From: Ectobacillus funiculus
GTDB lineage: Bacteria; Bacillota; Bacilli; Bacillales; Bacillaceae_G
Direction: 5' to 3'
Length of the DNA stretch: 62,214 nt
Assembly: GCF_004138295.1 (NCBI RefSeq)
Contig: NZ_SCFM01000040.1
Coordinates: 1-62,214 of the forward strand
The notes beneath the pieces were generated by a model. It had not been told where the DNA came from. It was given only the letters and a program-made list of their open reading frames with translations, and did not search any database. Each line of letters starts with the position of its first letter. The first letter of the stretch is position 1. The position numbers and the translations under genes are program-made. Shown here one piece after another: positions 20,801-27,008 of this stretch.

Positions 20801-21080
20801 AAAAAATGCATTCCAAGATTTTAAGCCATTCTTTTTCTTTATATGGGATCGGTTCATTAGCTCCACCCAGGATTTTCTGAAACGCATGGTAGTCAAGGCC
20901 GTCTTCCTTTAAACGATATAGCAGCAATTCCGGAGTCAATCCCGTACGGCTGCACCATTGACGAACATGCCTTTCCCCATCCTGTTCCGGGATGGAGGAA
21001 TTCATTTTTCGTTCTGTCAAATACAAAGCGTGATTCCAACTAAGAAGATTGGTATCAGAAGATTTGATTACCACCTGCAT
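17835..21080 (-). CDS. lanM: LanM: class II lanthipeptide synthetase
   Basis: About 1080 aa, a normal LanM length. The dehydratase half has the kinase-like segments AGDQHNRGRSVMIFRF, QLVYKPRSLSAD and ATDFHLENVMA (about residues 260-370), which phosphorylate and eliminate Ser/Thr. The LanC-like cyclase half has GGLAHGAAGFSWAL, WCHGAAGIAMGR and CLCHGDLGNIDTM (about 880-990), giving the Cys, Cys and His zinc ligands that activate thiols for ring closure. The AAGGAG site (21083-21088) is only 2 nt before the ATG at 21080, which I report. A GTG at 21074 has better spacing and may be the true start. It follows the precursor genes after a weak terminator. Confidence 0.95.
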   Translation of the reverse strand: MQVVIKSSDTNLLSWNHALYLTERKMNSSIPEQDGERHVRQWCSRTGLTPELLLYRLKEDGLDYHAFQKILGGANEPIPYKEKEWLKILECIFSVDLSLTEEEIKRIDRSQSPFYPFMVPFMAWGKRKVLDQCQEWSKSRLELPFKISELVSVLVRAVHQHIHAMAGRVLVYELNVARIQKKLKGDTPEARFESFVRENLQEKQAIYQLLQEYPTLARLLAEGTNDLVFALLEAVERFLEDHEAITHMFNGDFRELVDIDTKAGDQHNRGRSVMIFRFSSGEQLVYKPRSLSADIHFQQFLRWMNERGSHPAFRTLEILSRPDYGWEEWIEPQGCETRDQISRFYQRMGGYVAVLYLLYATDFHLENVMACGEHPFLVDVEALFQNIAPMKETEASALQNAARILNQSVLRTGMLPVSLFKSGTFRGMEVSAIGGRAGQELPRPVYRYEHIRTDQMKLVQAKGFLKGGHNRPKLNGEEVRAELYIEELVEGFQQTYKLFIDYREELMTEEGPLLSFADDPVRSVVRHTYNYATMLNASLHPNYLKEGLSRVQLFDFMWRAVEHQPSIAGLVPSETADMLRGDIPMFHSRANSRDLWDGRGKRIQDFYQQTALELVLERLQGFSLEDCKKQSHFIRMSMTTIAGRDISNSPTSLRAVSKTPRHPADRKQFLDAAVGIGKTLLDQAIWGEDGSDICWIGLGSDEWEQLMFTPMDASLYDGVLGMALFFAYLSQESEDPVFEEAARAAIRAAYRFWEADFTLPSISAFNGWAAGSYVLSHLALLWEEPELMDQALRLLQKIEPLIEQDTLYDLLAGSAGVIVVALRIYHLTKSKEALDIARKAGDHLLNKARNLKTGIGWAFEKEGCVPIGGLAHGAAGFSWALMELSKVSGDERFLEAAWQALAFERTLFEHETGNWADVRPDELKRSASTAAIKWCHGAAGIAMGRIKSYQLYPDDTIREEIEIALDTTLRNGFGVSHCLCHGDLGNIDTMLLAGELPGQESWKRTALACGTRVLQEAEMNGWICGIPHGLETPGLMTGLAGIGYGLLRLADPDAVPSILTLAGPTRKEKGEHNNGRYEIRF

Positions 21081-21105
21081 CACTCCTTACCCTTATTATG
21101 CTTAT

Positions 21106-21137
21106 CAAAGGCAGGGGAATCTCCCTGCCTTCGTTTT
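21106..21137 (-). terminator. Attenuating terminator between the precursor genes and lanM
   Basis: AAGGCAGGG and CCCTGCCTT pair around a short loop just downstream of the broken precursor copy. On the minus strand it is followed only by TTTGAT, so readthrough into lanM is expected. This would give much more precursor than enzyme mRNA. Confidence 0.65.
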
Positions 21138-21142
21138 GTTCG

Positions 21143-21240
21143 TTAACATCCGTAGCCAAATGTATAGGAACAAATCCAACTGCAAGGCATACCATCTGCT
21201 CTGCTTTTTGGCCGCTCATAAAAGAAGTTAATTATTAAAC
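21143..21240 (-). pseudogene. Broken third lanthipeptide precursor copy
   Basis: The core part reads MPCSWICSYTFGYGC then TAA and matches the intact cores (PCGWICSYT...FGCGC) minus an internal LDCDWST-type segment. The leader matches the other precursors only in another frame (MSGQKAEQMV against MSDQELEQVA), and TAA codons lie just upstream. So leader and core are out of frame and part of the core is deleted. It is the third member of a tandem array and should not give a product. Confidence 0.7.
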
Positions 21241-21281
21241 GGTCTTCCTTTTCCAACTTTGCCGTGCTATCAATTTTTCTT

Positions 21282-21422
21282 CTAACAGGTCCATTCACAA
21301 TCTAATGTATAGGTGCAAATCCAACCACAGCCGACAGGTCTTCCTCCTGCCACTTGCTCCAATTCTTCATCACTCATAGAAGGGATCAATTCTTGAAGCT
21401 CTTCCTTTTTCCATTCCGCCAT
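21282..21422 (-). CDS. lanA2: Lanthipeptide precursor 2 (actagardine/mersacidin-like core with extra Cys)
   Basis: A 46-aa peptide too short for ordinary gene calling. The start follows AGGGAGGAATGCAAA. The leader is acidic with a double-glycine end (SMSDEELEQVAGG, residues 15-27). The 19-residue core is RPVGCGWICTYTLDCEWTC. It contains the lipid II-binding type motif CTxTxEC with Asp for Glu (CTYTLDC), and GWIC before it matches the GWVC of actagardine. There are four Cys but only three Thr and no Ser. Cys5 takes the place of the Ser that makes the first lanthionine in actagardine, so a Cys5-Cys9 disulfide is likely. Thr10-Cys15 and Thr12-Cys19 would be thioether rings. Confidence 0.9.
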   Translation of the reverse strand: MAEWKKEELQELIPSMSDEELEQVAGGRPVGCGWICTYTLDCEWTC

Positions 21423-21532
21423 TTTGCATTCCTCCCTATAGTTTCTCTAGGGCCATTCGGCTCTTTGATTATGCAGGCAGCACTGCTTCTGCATCTGTAA
21501 ACCCATCCTAAGGAAAACTTTTATATGAAGAA

Positions 21533-21552
21533 GGATGGTTTATGATCTCCCC
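21533..21552 (-). promoter_or_regulatory. Shared 20-bp motif upstream of lanA2
   Basis: GGATGGTTTATGATCTCCCC on the plus strand lies about 111 bp before the lanA2 start. The same motif with four changes lies upstream of lanA1 (22075-22094). It is conserved where the surrounding spacer is not, so it may be the response-regulator site or a promoter element for the precursor genes. Confidence 0.4.
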
Positions 21553-21778
21553 TTCTTGCATGGCCCCGCATAGGCTTTATTTAGTCTCTAAAAAACCATA
21601 AAAATTCCCCAAATCCAATATAGCCAATTCTAAATGGACAGTTTATAATATTAGATTAGGAGAATTAACTAAAGCATCTTCTTAGCAAATAGAAATATTT
21701 TCAGAAGACATTATTACATAGCCATTCTGGTTCATGGCACGTTCTTTTTTCTATTACTCTTTGCTGAGTCTTTAATTA

Positions 21779-21806
21779 CCAAAGACAGGGGAGTCCCCTG
21801 TCTTCA
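21779..21806 (-). terminator. Terminator between lanA1 and lanA2
   Basis: A perfect 10-bp stem (AAGACAGGGG with CCCCTGTCTT) 3 nt loop, directly after the lanA1 stop. The following T-run is weak (TTTGGT), similar to the hairpin after the third copy, which fits tandem duplication of a gene-plus-hairpin unit. Confidence 0.7.
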
Positions 21807-21812
21807 TTCTTG

Positions 21813-21962
21813 TTAGCACCCGCAGCCAAATGTGCTCCAATCACAGTCCAATGTATAGGAACAAATCCAACCGCAAGGCCGGCCGCCTGCTACCTGTTCC
21901 AACTCTTGATCACTCATGGAAGGGATTAGCTCTTGAAGCTCTTCTTTTTTTAATTCTGTCAT
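21813..21962 (-). CDS. lanA1: Lanthipeptide precursor 1
   Basis: A 49-aa peptide starting after TTAGGAGGAATTAAAA. The leader (SMSDQELEQVAGG, residues 15-27) is nearly the same as in lanA2. The 22-residue core starts RPCGWICSYTLDCDWSTF and ends GCGC. It has five Cys (core positions 3, 7, 13, 20, 22) and four Ser/Thr (8, 10, 16, 17). Mapping on actagardine (SGWVCTLTIEC...CAC), positions 8-13, 10-20 and 16/17-22 would form thioether rings. Cys3-Cys7 replaces the first lanthionine, so a disulfide is expected. GWI..T.DC also recalls the bovicin HJ50 group, which does carry a disulfide. Confidence 0.9.
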   Translation of the reverse strand: MTELKKEELQELIPSMSDQELEQVAGGRPCGWICSYTLDCDWSTFGCGC

Positions 21963-22280
21963 TTTTAATTCCTCCTAATATTTTTATTTGAAAGCCGACT
22001 GGCCTTCGATCAACCAGGAATTTTTTTTCCTGATCTGACAATTTGATTATAAAAGGAGTCATTTGATAAAGGGAGGATGATTTATTATCACCCCCTGCCC
22101 TAAGCTAATCATCATACCGGGACATTCTGGAAGGTTCCACTAGGCTCAACATGGCAAATACGATATATACTACTTTTCCGATTGTAATTGTCAAAATATT
22201 TAAAATTTTATTAGGCATATACACATTAGGAAATATCCTATAAGGAAATCACGAGAAACTATTTCAAGGGGGATATCTGC
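21963..22280. promoter_or_regulatory. Divergent control region of lanA1 and the histidine kinase gene
   Basis: 318 bp without a gene. It holds the lanA1 ribosome site, a small hairpin (CAGGAA with TTCCTG, near 22014-22030), the shared 20-bp motif at 22075-22094 and A+T-rich promoter-like sequence before the kinase gene (around 22190-22250). The divergent arrangement suggests the two-component pair controls precursor transcription. Confidence 0.5.
22075..22094 (-). promoter_or_regulatory. Shared 20-bp motif upstream of lanA1
   Basis: GGATGATTTATTATCACCCC on the plus strand, about 113 bp before the lanA1 start. It matches the motif upstream of lanA2 in 16 of 20 positions and sits at nearly the same distance. 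Confidence 0.4.
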
Positions 22281-23756
22281 ATGACTCTATTCTATATAGG
22301 CATGTTCACTGGGTTATGGATCATTGGAACCGTTTTATTGGTGAACAACTATAAAAATAAATATACCTGTTGGATGAGCGCCTTGTTCATTATCGCAGGA
22401 TTTGCCAGCTTTTCTGTTGTGGTGAACCAAACCGTGCTCCCATTCTTGCGGGAACAGGAGGATGGATCTTTTTGGGTGATTGAGTCCATCCGCATTATGA
22501 CGATTGTACTTTGGGGAATAGAATACCACTTTCTCCCCTACCTATTCTTAATGAGTGGGATTGTTTTTACAGATCGTTTTTCACGCAAACTGCAAAATGG
22601 GCTGGCACTTCTCCTTTTAATCCCGATTATTCTCTACATTATTTATGTTCCGCCCATCTACCCAGAGGCAAAATTCGGAGGAACTCTCTTCAAAATTTTA
22701 TCGGGCGCCTATTTTGGTGGCGGTGTTCTCTTTTATACGATCAGTTATATAAGGGAGAACAATCCTTCCAACAGGAGAAATCGATTCAGAACGAATTTTG
22801 TGGTCATCGCCATTTGCTTTGTGTACGCCTCGGATTATTATGGCCTGAATTATTTCCTAATTGGTAAAAGGAGCTTGGAAATATCAAGCAATAATTTATG
22901 GCAGCTTAATTTTCTCATTGTCATCTGGCTCATCCTGTTTTTTATTTACTTCAGTCTGAGATATGGATTTATGGGGATCAAGCTGCGCATTGAACAGCAA
23001 AAATTGGATTTTTCTATGCGATCACTCACGCAGGGGACTGCCATCCTTAACCATACATTGAAAAATGAAGTACAAAAAATCAATTACTTAAGCGAGAAAA
23101 TCAGGGATTCTATCTCCAAAGATTGTAAGGACGAAGCATTGCAAGACATTGCAAGCATACTGAAGGTTACGGATCACATGCTGAGCATGGTCACCAGAAT
23201 GAAGGAAAAAGCGGATGAAATCATCTTAAAGGAACAACCTCAGCAGCTGAGGGCGCTGTTAGACATGCAACTATCCTCCCTAGGCGCCATTTTGCAAGAA
23301 AAACATATCTTATTTCTCAAGGATTATCGGGTAGACCCGGAGCTTGTTTGCGATCCTGTACATATCCGGGAAACCTTCAGTAATATCTGCCTGAATGCGA
23401 TTGAATCAATGGAGGAAGGAAAGGGTTGTTTGGAGATTACCCTAGCTGAATGGAAGAAAGACGTGATCATTTGGGTTAAGGATAATGGAACCGGCATCTC
23501 AAAGGAAAATTCCACTAAAGTATTCGACCCTTTTTTCACTACAAAAAAAGGGCCATCCCACTATGGACTAGGTCTTAGCTATTGTTACAGCGTCATGCAA
23601 AAGCATGGAGGGAACCTGCAAATTCTAAAAAGCGAGCCGGGGGAAGGCACCCTTATGGAGCTCCGCTTTCCTCGAAAGCGGGTTCTACATTGGAGAACAG
23701 ATTCATTGAACTCCTCTGCCCAGGGGGTGACAGAATTTCACCCTCCCGTAACTTGA
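22281..23756 (+). CDS. Membrane sensor histidine kinase
   Basis: A 491-aa kinase. The N-terminal half has about seven membrane helices (residues 1-235, for example FYIGMFTGLWIIGTVLLV and FLIVIWLILFFIYFSL). The phospho-acceptor His is in AILNHTLKNEVQKI (near 255-260). ATPase motifs are N-box FSNICLNAIESM, G1 VKDNGTGIS, F-box FDPFFTTKKG and G2 HYGLGLSY (about 370-450). It probably senses a membrane or peptide signal. The partner response regulator follows after 52 nt, and both are divergent from the lanthipeptide operon, so they are the likely production or self-sensing regulators. The start has AAGGGGGAT upstream. Confidence 0.88.
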   Translation: MTLFYIGMFTGLWIIGTVLLVNNYKNKYTCWMSALFIIAGFASFSVVVNQTVLPFLREQEDGSFWVIESIRIMTIVLWGIEYHFLPYLFLMSGIVFTDRFSRKLQNGLALLLLIPIILYIIYVPPIYPEAKFGGTLFKILSGAYFGGGVLFYTISYIRENNPSNRRNRFRTNFVVIAICFVYASDYYGLNYFLIGKRSLEISSNNLWQLNFLIVIWLILFFIYFSLRYGFMGIKLRIEQQKLDFSMRSLTQGTAILNHTLKNEVQKINYLSEKIRDSISKDCKDEALQDIASILKVTDHMLSMVTRMKEKADEIILKEQPQQLRALLDMQLSSLGAILQEKHILFLKDYRVDPELVCDPVHIRETFSNICLNAIESMEEGKGCLEITLAEWKKDVIIWVKDNGTGISKENSTKVFDPFFTTKKGPSHYGLGLSYCYSVMQKHGGNLQILKSEPGEGTLMELRFPRKRVLHWRTDSLNSSAQGVTEFHPPVT

Positions 23757-23808
23757 ACTATTGTCGTACACTAATTGAAATTGATTCTACTAACAAGGGG
23801 GGACACAA

Positions 23809-24384
23809 ATGGGACACGTGATTAGAGTCATGCTGGTCGAGGACGATGAATTTTGGCGTCAACAGCTCTCTTCAGATTTAAACAAGGAAGAAGATATTCA
23901 AGTGGTCAAAGCGGCTGTTACCAAGCAGGAAGCCCTGGAAGCCTTCCAAACGATGGAAATCGATGTGATTTTAATGGATATCAATTTGACCGAAAATCAA
24001 CTGGACGGCCTCGACGCCACTAGGGATATTTCGATGAATAAAGAGCTAAACACTAAAATCATTATGCTTACTTCCCTGACAGATAAAGAGATTATTTTAA
24101 AATCCTTTCAAAACGGCGCCGTTAATTATATTACAAAGTCGAGTTTTCAGGATATTGTAAAGGCCATACGGGAAGCTTATGCCGATGTGCCTTCTATTCA
24201 TCCAGATGCCGCTCCAGTAATGCGGCACGAAATCCAATTGATGCTCCTTACGCCAAGTGAGCGAGAACTCTACGAATTACGGGAAAAAGGATATAATAAA
24301 ACACAAATGTCACAGATGCTTCATAAATCGGTGAATACTATTAAAACTCAGCTACGAAGTATCCGGAATAAGTTATTAAAATAA
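23809..24384 (+). CDS. NarL/LuxR family response regulator
   Basis: A 191-aa regulator with a receiver domain (acidic pocket VEDDEF, phospho-Asp in DVILMDINLTE near residue 57, conserved Lys in NYITKSS near 107) and a C-terminal LuxR-type HTH (LTPSERELYELREKGYNKTQ, then NTIKTQLRSIRNKLL, residues 145-191). Start ATG 23809 follows AAGGGGGGA. It is co-transcribed with the kinase and likely binds upstream of the precursor genes. No immunity transporter (lanFEG) accompanies the pair. Confidence 0.9.
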   Translation: MGHVIRVMLVEDDEFWRQQLSSDLNKEEDIQVVKAAVTKQEALEAFQTMEIDVILMDINLTENQLDGLDATRDISMNKELNTKIIMLTSLTDKEIILKSFQNGAVNYITKSSFQDIVKAIREAYADVPSIHPDAAPVMRHEIQLMLLTPSERELYELREKGYNKTQMSQMLHKSVNTIKTQLRSIRNKLLK

Positions 24385-24404
24385 CAACTACAATTTAGAA
24401 AAAA

Positions 24405-24602
24405 GCAACTACTGTCCAATTCATTGGATTCAGTAACTTTGCGGTGCATGATCGAGCAGCTCGCATCGGGTACAATCCACAAGCAGATGATGAAATTGAG
24501 ATTCTAGAAAGTAAGATTCCAGCATTTTAACCCAGTAAACAGCCGAAAGATGTGGTTAAACAAGGAATTACATCATCCAAAAAAGATGGCCTTCTAGCTT
24601 GA
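24405..24602 (+). pseudogene. HU DNA-binding protein remnant
   Basis: The frame reads [38 protein letters not shown], then TAA and PSKQPKDVVK. This matches the second half of HU ([20 protein letters not shown]...KVPAFKPGKALKDAVK). The N-terminal half is missing, and the Lys codon AAA after PAF has become TAA. A hairpin with a T-run follows at 24579-24622. Confidence 0.75.
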
Positions 24603-24622
24603 ACTAGGAAGCTCTCTTTTTT
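24579..24622 (+). terminator. Imperfect terminator after the HU remnant
   Basis: AAAAAAGA...CTTCTAG pairs with CTAGGAAG...CTCTTTTTT, with a small internal mismatch, followed by a run of T. Confidence 0.5.
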
Positions 24623-24687
24623 GGCTTACATCTAAATATAAAAATAATATCCATTTTTCTTGATAATAAGTTTTAACTTACTTAAAT

Positions 24688-24803
24688 TATTACAGCAATT
24701 GAAATTACAACTCCGAATCATCTTAAAAAATAGGTTAGTTAAGGAATTTGCACTAACTCCTTCCCTGTCCTACTTGCTGCTTTTTTTCATCCGCTCTTCC
24801 TCA
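24688..24803 (+). repeat. Dispersed repeat B, copy 2
   Basis: Related to 8906-9021 (blocks AATTGAAATTACA, CTAACTCCTTCCCTG, CTACTTGCTGCTTTTT and TCATCCGCTCTT). Here it lies about 80 bp before the 41-aa gene unit. Confidence 0.5.
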
Positions 24804-24884
24804 TATGATCTTCGTAAACCCTTGCGGTTAGGCATGGGCATGTTATCAATCTCTGTACTAAAAGTAAATAGGGTCATAAAAAGC

Positions 24885-25240
24885 CGAATTCCCTCCTACA
24901 TCACAATCCCTCTAGACACAAAAAGACGTTACGACTCCGACATCCTGAAAAATCATGAAAGAAAACCTGACATAAACTCACATCGTTCGGAAAATCAATA
25001 GTATGATACTTGTATCACTACTAGCCATAACACAAGGAGGATGACCAATATGAAGTTGCATCTAGCTAACCTAAAGAAAAATACTCTCTGTTTATTAGAA
25101 GCTGTTTATGTATATCTCCTATTTATTACCATGGAAACAAGAATGACCTTTGAAAATATCAACAGGGCAAAGTAGAAACTCCCCCATTTATCATCCAATT
25201 AAATCTTATATACGCTCTGTATCGTAATAATGAATATAAG
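24885..25240 (+). repeat. Repeat unit C, copy 1 (carries a 41-aa gene)
   Basis: This unit and 41092-41565 share blocks before and after the small gene. Upstream are GGAATTCCCTC, TAGACACAAAAA, GAAAACCTGACA and AATAGTATGATACTTGTATC; downstream are CCCCCRTTTATYAT and TATCGTAATAATGAATATA. The copies are diverged and the second has insertions. Confidence 0.7.
25050..25175 (+). CDS. Small protein of unknown family, 41 aa, copy 1
   Basis: ATG at 25050 follows a perfect ACAAGGAGG site by 9 nt. The product begins MKLHLANLKKNTLCLLEAVY and continues VYLLFITMETRMTFENINRA then K. It has a short hydrophobic centre (LEAVYVYLLFITM) between basic ends. A paralogue of equal length at 41308 shares about two thirds of the residues, with a perfectly kept NLKKNTLCL and METRM. 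Most third-position differences are silent, which supports a real coding gene under selection. It may be a membrane-associated or regulatory peptide; I do not know the family. Confidence 0.7.
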   Translation: MKLHLANLKKNTLCLLEAVYVYLLFITMETRMTFENINRAK

Positions 25241-25348
25241 ATTTCCCTCAGTTGATTTAGGTTGTTCATAAAGATTAGGAGCTAACTTCAGGTTTCGTTC
25301 ATTTCCTGTTTTAAAAACAGTTGAATTGGTTATTATTTGCACTACTAG

Positions 25349-25814
25349 CTAACCACATAACCACTTTTTCAAGTATGCATTCTCCATACGTAAACGCTTA
25401 TTCTCCACTTGTAATGCCTCTAAAGAGCCTGGTACAGGCTGATTCTTCTGTTCTTTCTTCTTCATGATGGATGCCCCTTTGCTTTTGTTGTAGAGCATCA
25501 ATCTCTCCTGTATCAAACAATTGCTTCCACTTCCATACTGTACTGTCAGAAGGAATGTTGAAAACCACTGCCGTTTCTGTCGTAGACGTCCCTGTTCGTT
25601 CTAAGTAATTCAGTGCGTCCATTTTAAACTCCAAAGAGTGATTTGTATATCGTTGTCGAAAGGCTGTCGGACCATTTTTACGAAATTGCCTTACCCACTT
25701 CTTCAACATTGTCGTGTTCAAATTGTGTTTTCGAGCTACGCCCTTGTAGGAATCCTTCCCCTCCAAATACTCTTGAACAGCCTTTAGTTTTGTCTCCAAT
25801 GTATATTTGGTCAT
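25349..25814 (-). pseudogene. IS150-type orfA (HTH transposase subunit), frameshifted
   Basis: Two helix-turn-helix blocks are visible: MTKYTLETKLKAVQEYLEG then KGVARKHNLNTTMLKKWVRQ, and SLEFKMDALNYLERTGTSTT then ETAVVFNIPSDSTVWKWKQL. Start ATG 25814 follows GGAGGTGCGG. After DALQQKQ the frame shifts; the lost tail resumes in another frame as KKKEQKNQPVPGSLEALQVE, then NKRLRMENAYLKKW and a stop at 25349. Such tails normally lead into the leucine-zipper region before orfB. Confidence 0.75.
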
Positions 25815-25874
25815 AGAAAAACCGCACCTCCAATTGTTAGACGTGTCTAACAATTGGGGGGGCAGTTCATTTTA
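25349..25874 (-). mobile_element. IS3 (IS150-type) insertion sequence remnant
   Basis: Contains a broken orfA and a left end reading TGAACTGCCCCCC (minus strand from about 25874), followed by a perfect palindrome CCAATTGTTAGAC / GTCTAACAATTGG. No orfB with the DDE catalytic domain follows, so about two thirds of the element has been lost. Confidence 0.75.
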
Positions 25875-25924
25875 TACATCCCCTTTTTTCTTACTATTCG
25901 TATCCAGCTTTTATATTAATGATA

Positions 25925-26161
25925 TTATCCAACAGAAACAGCATTAATACTTCTTATTGCGATACGAACAACACCAGGAAAACCATTAAAATTAGTAAGA
26001 AGTACTGTACCATTTTGAAATCCTTGAAAAATGCCGCTTGCGGGTCTCTGGGCATCAAATTGTAAAACAACACGAGTCCCTGGACTTAATGTTCTAAAGA
26101 ATTGCACAAGATTACTAGTTCCAGCAACGTTATTTCTATTATAACTATCGTAACTTATAAT
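25925..26161 (-). CDS. Small protein of unknown function, possible ATT start
   Basis: The frame is open from 26161 to a stop at 25925 (78 codons): IISYDSYNRNNVAGTSNLVQ, then FFRTLSPGTRVVLQFDAQRP, ending IAIRSINAVSVG. A strong AAGGGGGTGAG site at 26164-26175 fits a start at ATT 26161 (or ATA 26158); there is no ATG, GTG or TTG at that distance. The nearest standard start is GTG 26107, with no ribosome site. The C-terminal half is beta-rich, with RVVLQF...GIFQGFQNGTVLLTNFNG like a small Sm-like or coat-type barrel. Spore-related small proteins in Bacillus look similar, but I cannot assign it. Confidence 0.6.
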   Translation of the reverse strand: MISYDSYNRNNVAGTSNLVQFFRTLSPGTRVVLQFDAQRPASGIFQGFQNGTVLLTNFNGFPGVVRIAIRSINAVSVG

Positions 26162-26704
26162 AACTCACCCCCTTAATTAGCTAGTTAGCACATCGTTAGT
26201 ACATCATATGCTAGTTTTGTAGATAAGGTATAGGTGAAAGTAATAAATATCAATATTTTAGTGGATAAACTGCGCATATTCGTCATGTCGCGTAAACTAT
26301 TAGAGTTTAGCAGCCAACCGAATATGACGTTAGAACGGTCTGTAAAAGCTGCAATGACATGGGGTTTGAAGATGATATCACGAGCTAAAGAACCGTTACA
26401 GTCATAAAATGAACGTTACAACGATATGATAGAACACTTCATACGCCTAAAAGAACATAATAAAAGACAGGAAGCTTTTGATCGAGAGCTACTGAAGAGA
26501 AGCAAAGTCGGATTGCAAAATTATTTGGAAAATAAAAAAGAAAACAGGCCCAAAAAAACAATGCCATCTGCGAAGGCATTGCTTTTTTATATGGGGGAAC
26601 CCTTCTAAAGAATGAAAAAAGGTTCAGTTATAAAATGCACAAATACGTCTTATATCCCTAGATGAGGTAGCACACGCGTTTGAACGTTTTTATACGTTAT
26701 AAAA
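26162..26704. other. Spacer with small ORF debris
   Basis: The plus strand shows a fragment around 26297-26405 (LLEFSSQPNMTLERSVKAAM, then TWGLKMISRAKE and a stop). It is followed by a 60-codon frame from 26426 (MIEHFIRLKEHNKRQEAFDR) whose last third overlaps a terminator stem, so it is unlikely to be an intact gene. I recognise no family. The rest is A+T-rich. Confidence 0.4.
26552..26588 (+). terminator. Terminator
   Basis: CAATGCC and GGCATTG form a 7-bp stem with an A-run before and CTTTTTT after, so it can also work on the minus strand. Confidence 0.65.
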
Positions 26705-26850
26705 ATAAAGAAAACTCGCGCGGATTGGCGAACCCTGCCCTTGGGCGAAGACAGAGACGCAGCCCTACTTATACTGTACTCCTAAAATTTTTCACTACGT
26801 CGCATTGTCTTCCGGCTAGAAATTTATCCTTTCTTAAAGTGTAAAAAACC
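26705..26850 (+). repeat. Dispersed repeat A, copy 2
   Basis: Full-length copy from TAAAGAAAACTCGC to TTTCTTAAAGTGTAAAAAA. Contains the GCCCTTGGGCGAAGACAGAG and CACTACGTCG blocks. No clear terminator hairpin adjoins this copy. Confidence 0.85.
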
Positions 26851-27008
26851 ACCCTTTGGGAGCTATTTGTTGACATATATTCGAAAGCAAAAGTAACGGA
26901 CATCAGCCCTCTCCCACTAAATTTATGCACAAAAACATTAGCAATTACAATTAGACATGCATACGCTATAATGTAACGACAAAACTTCAGATTCAGGGAG
27001 GGAACATA

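Noticed and set aside
24660-25001. A 113-codon plus-strand frame
   Set aside because: No ribosome site, no protein-like pattern, and it runs through repeat B and the upstream part of repeat unit C.
26426-26608. A 60-codon plus-strand frame
   Set aside because: Its last part overlaps a terminator stem and there is no ribosome site; treated as debris.
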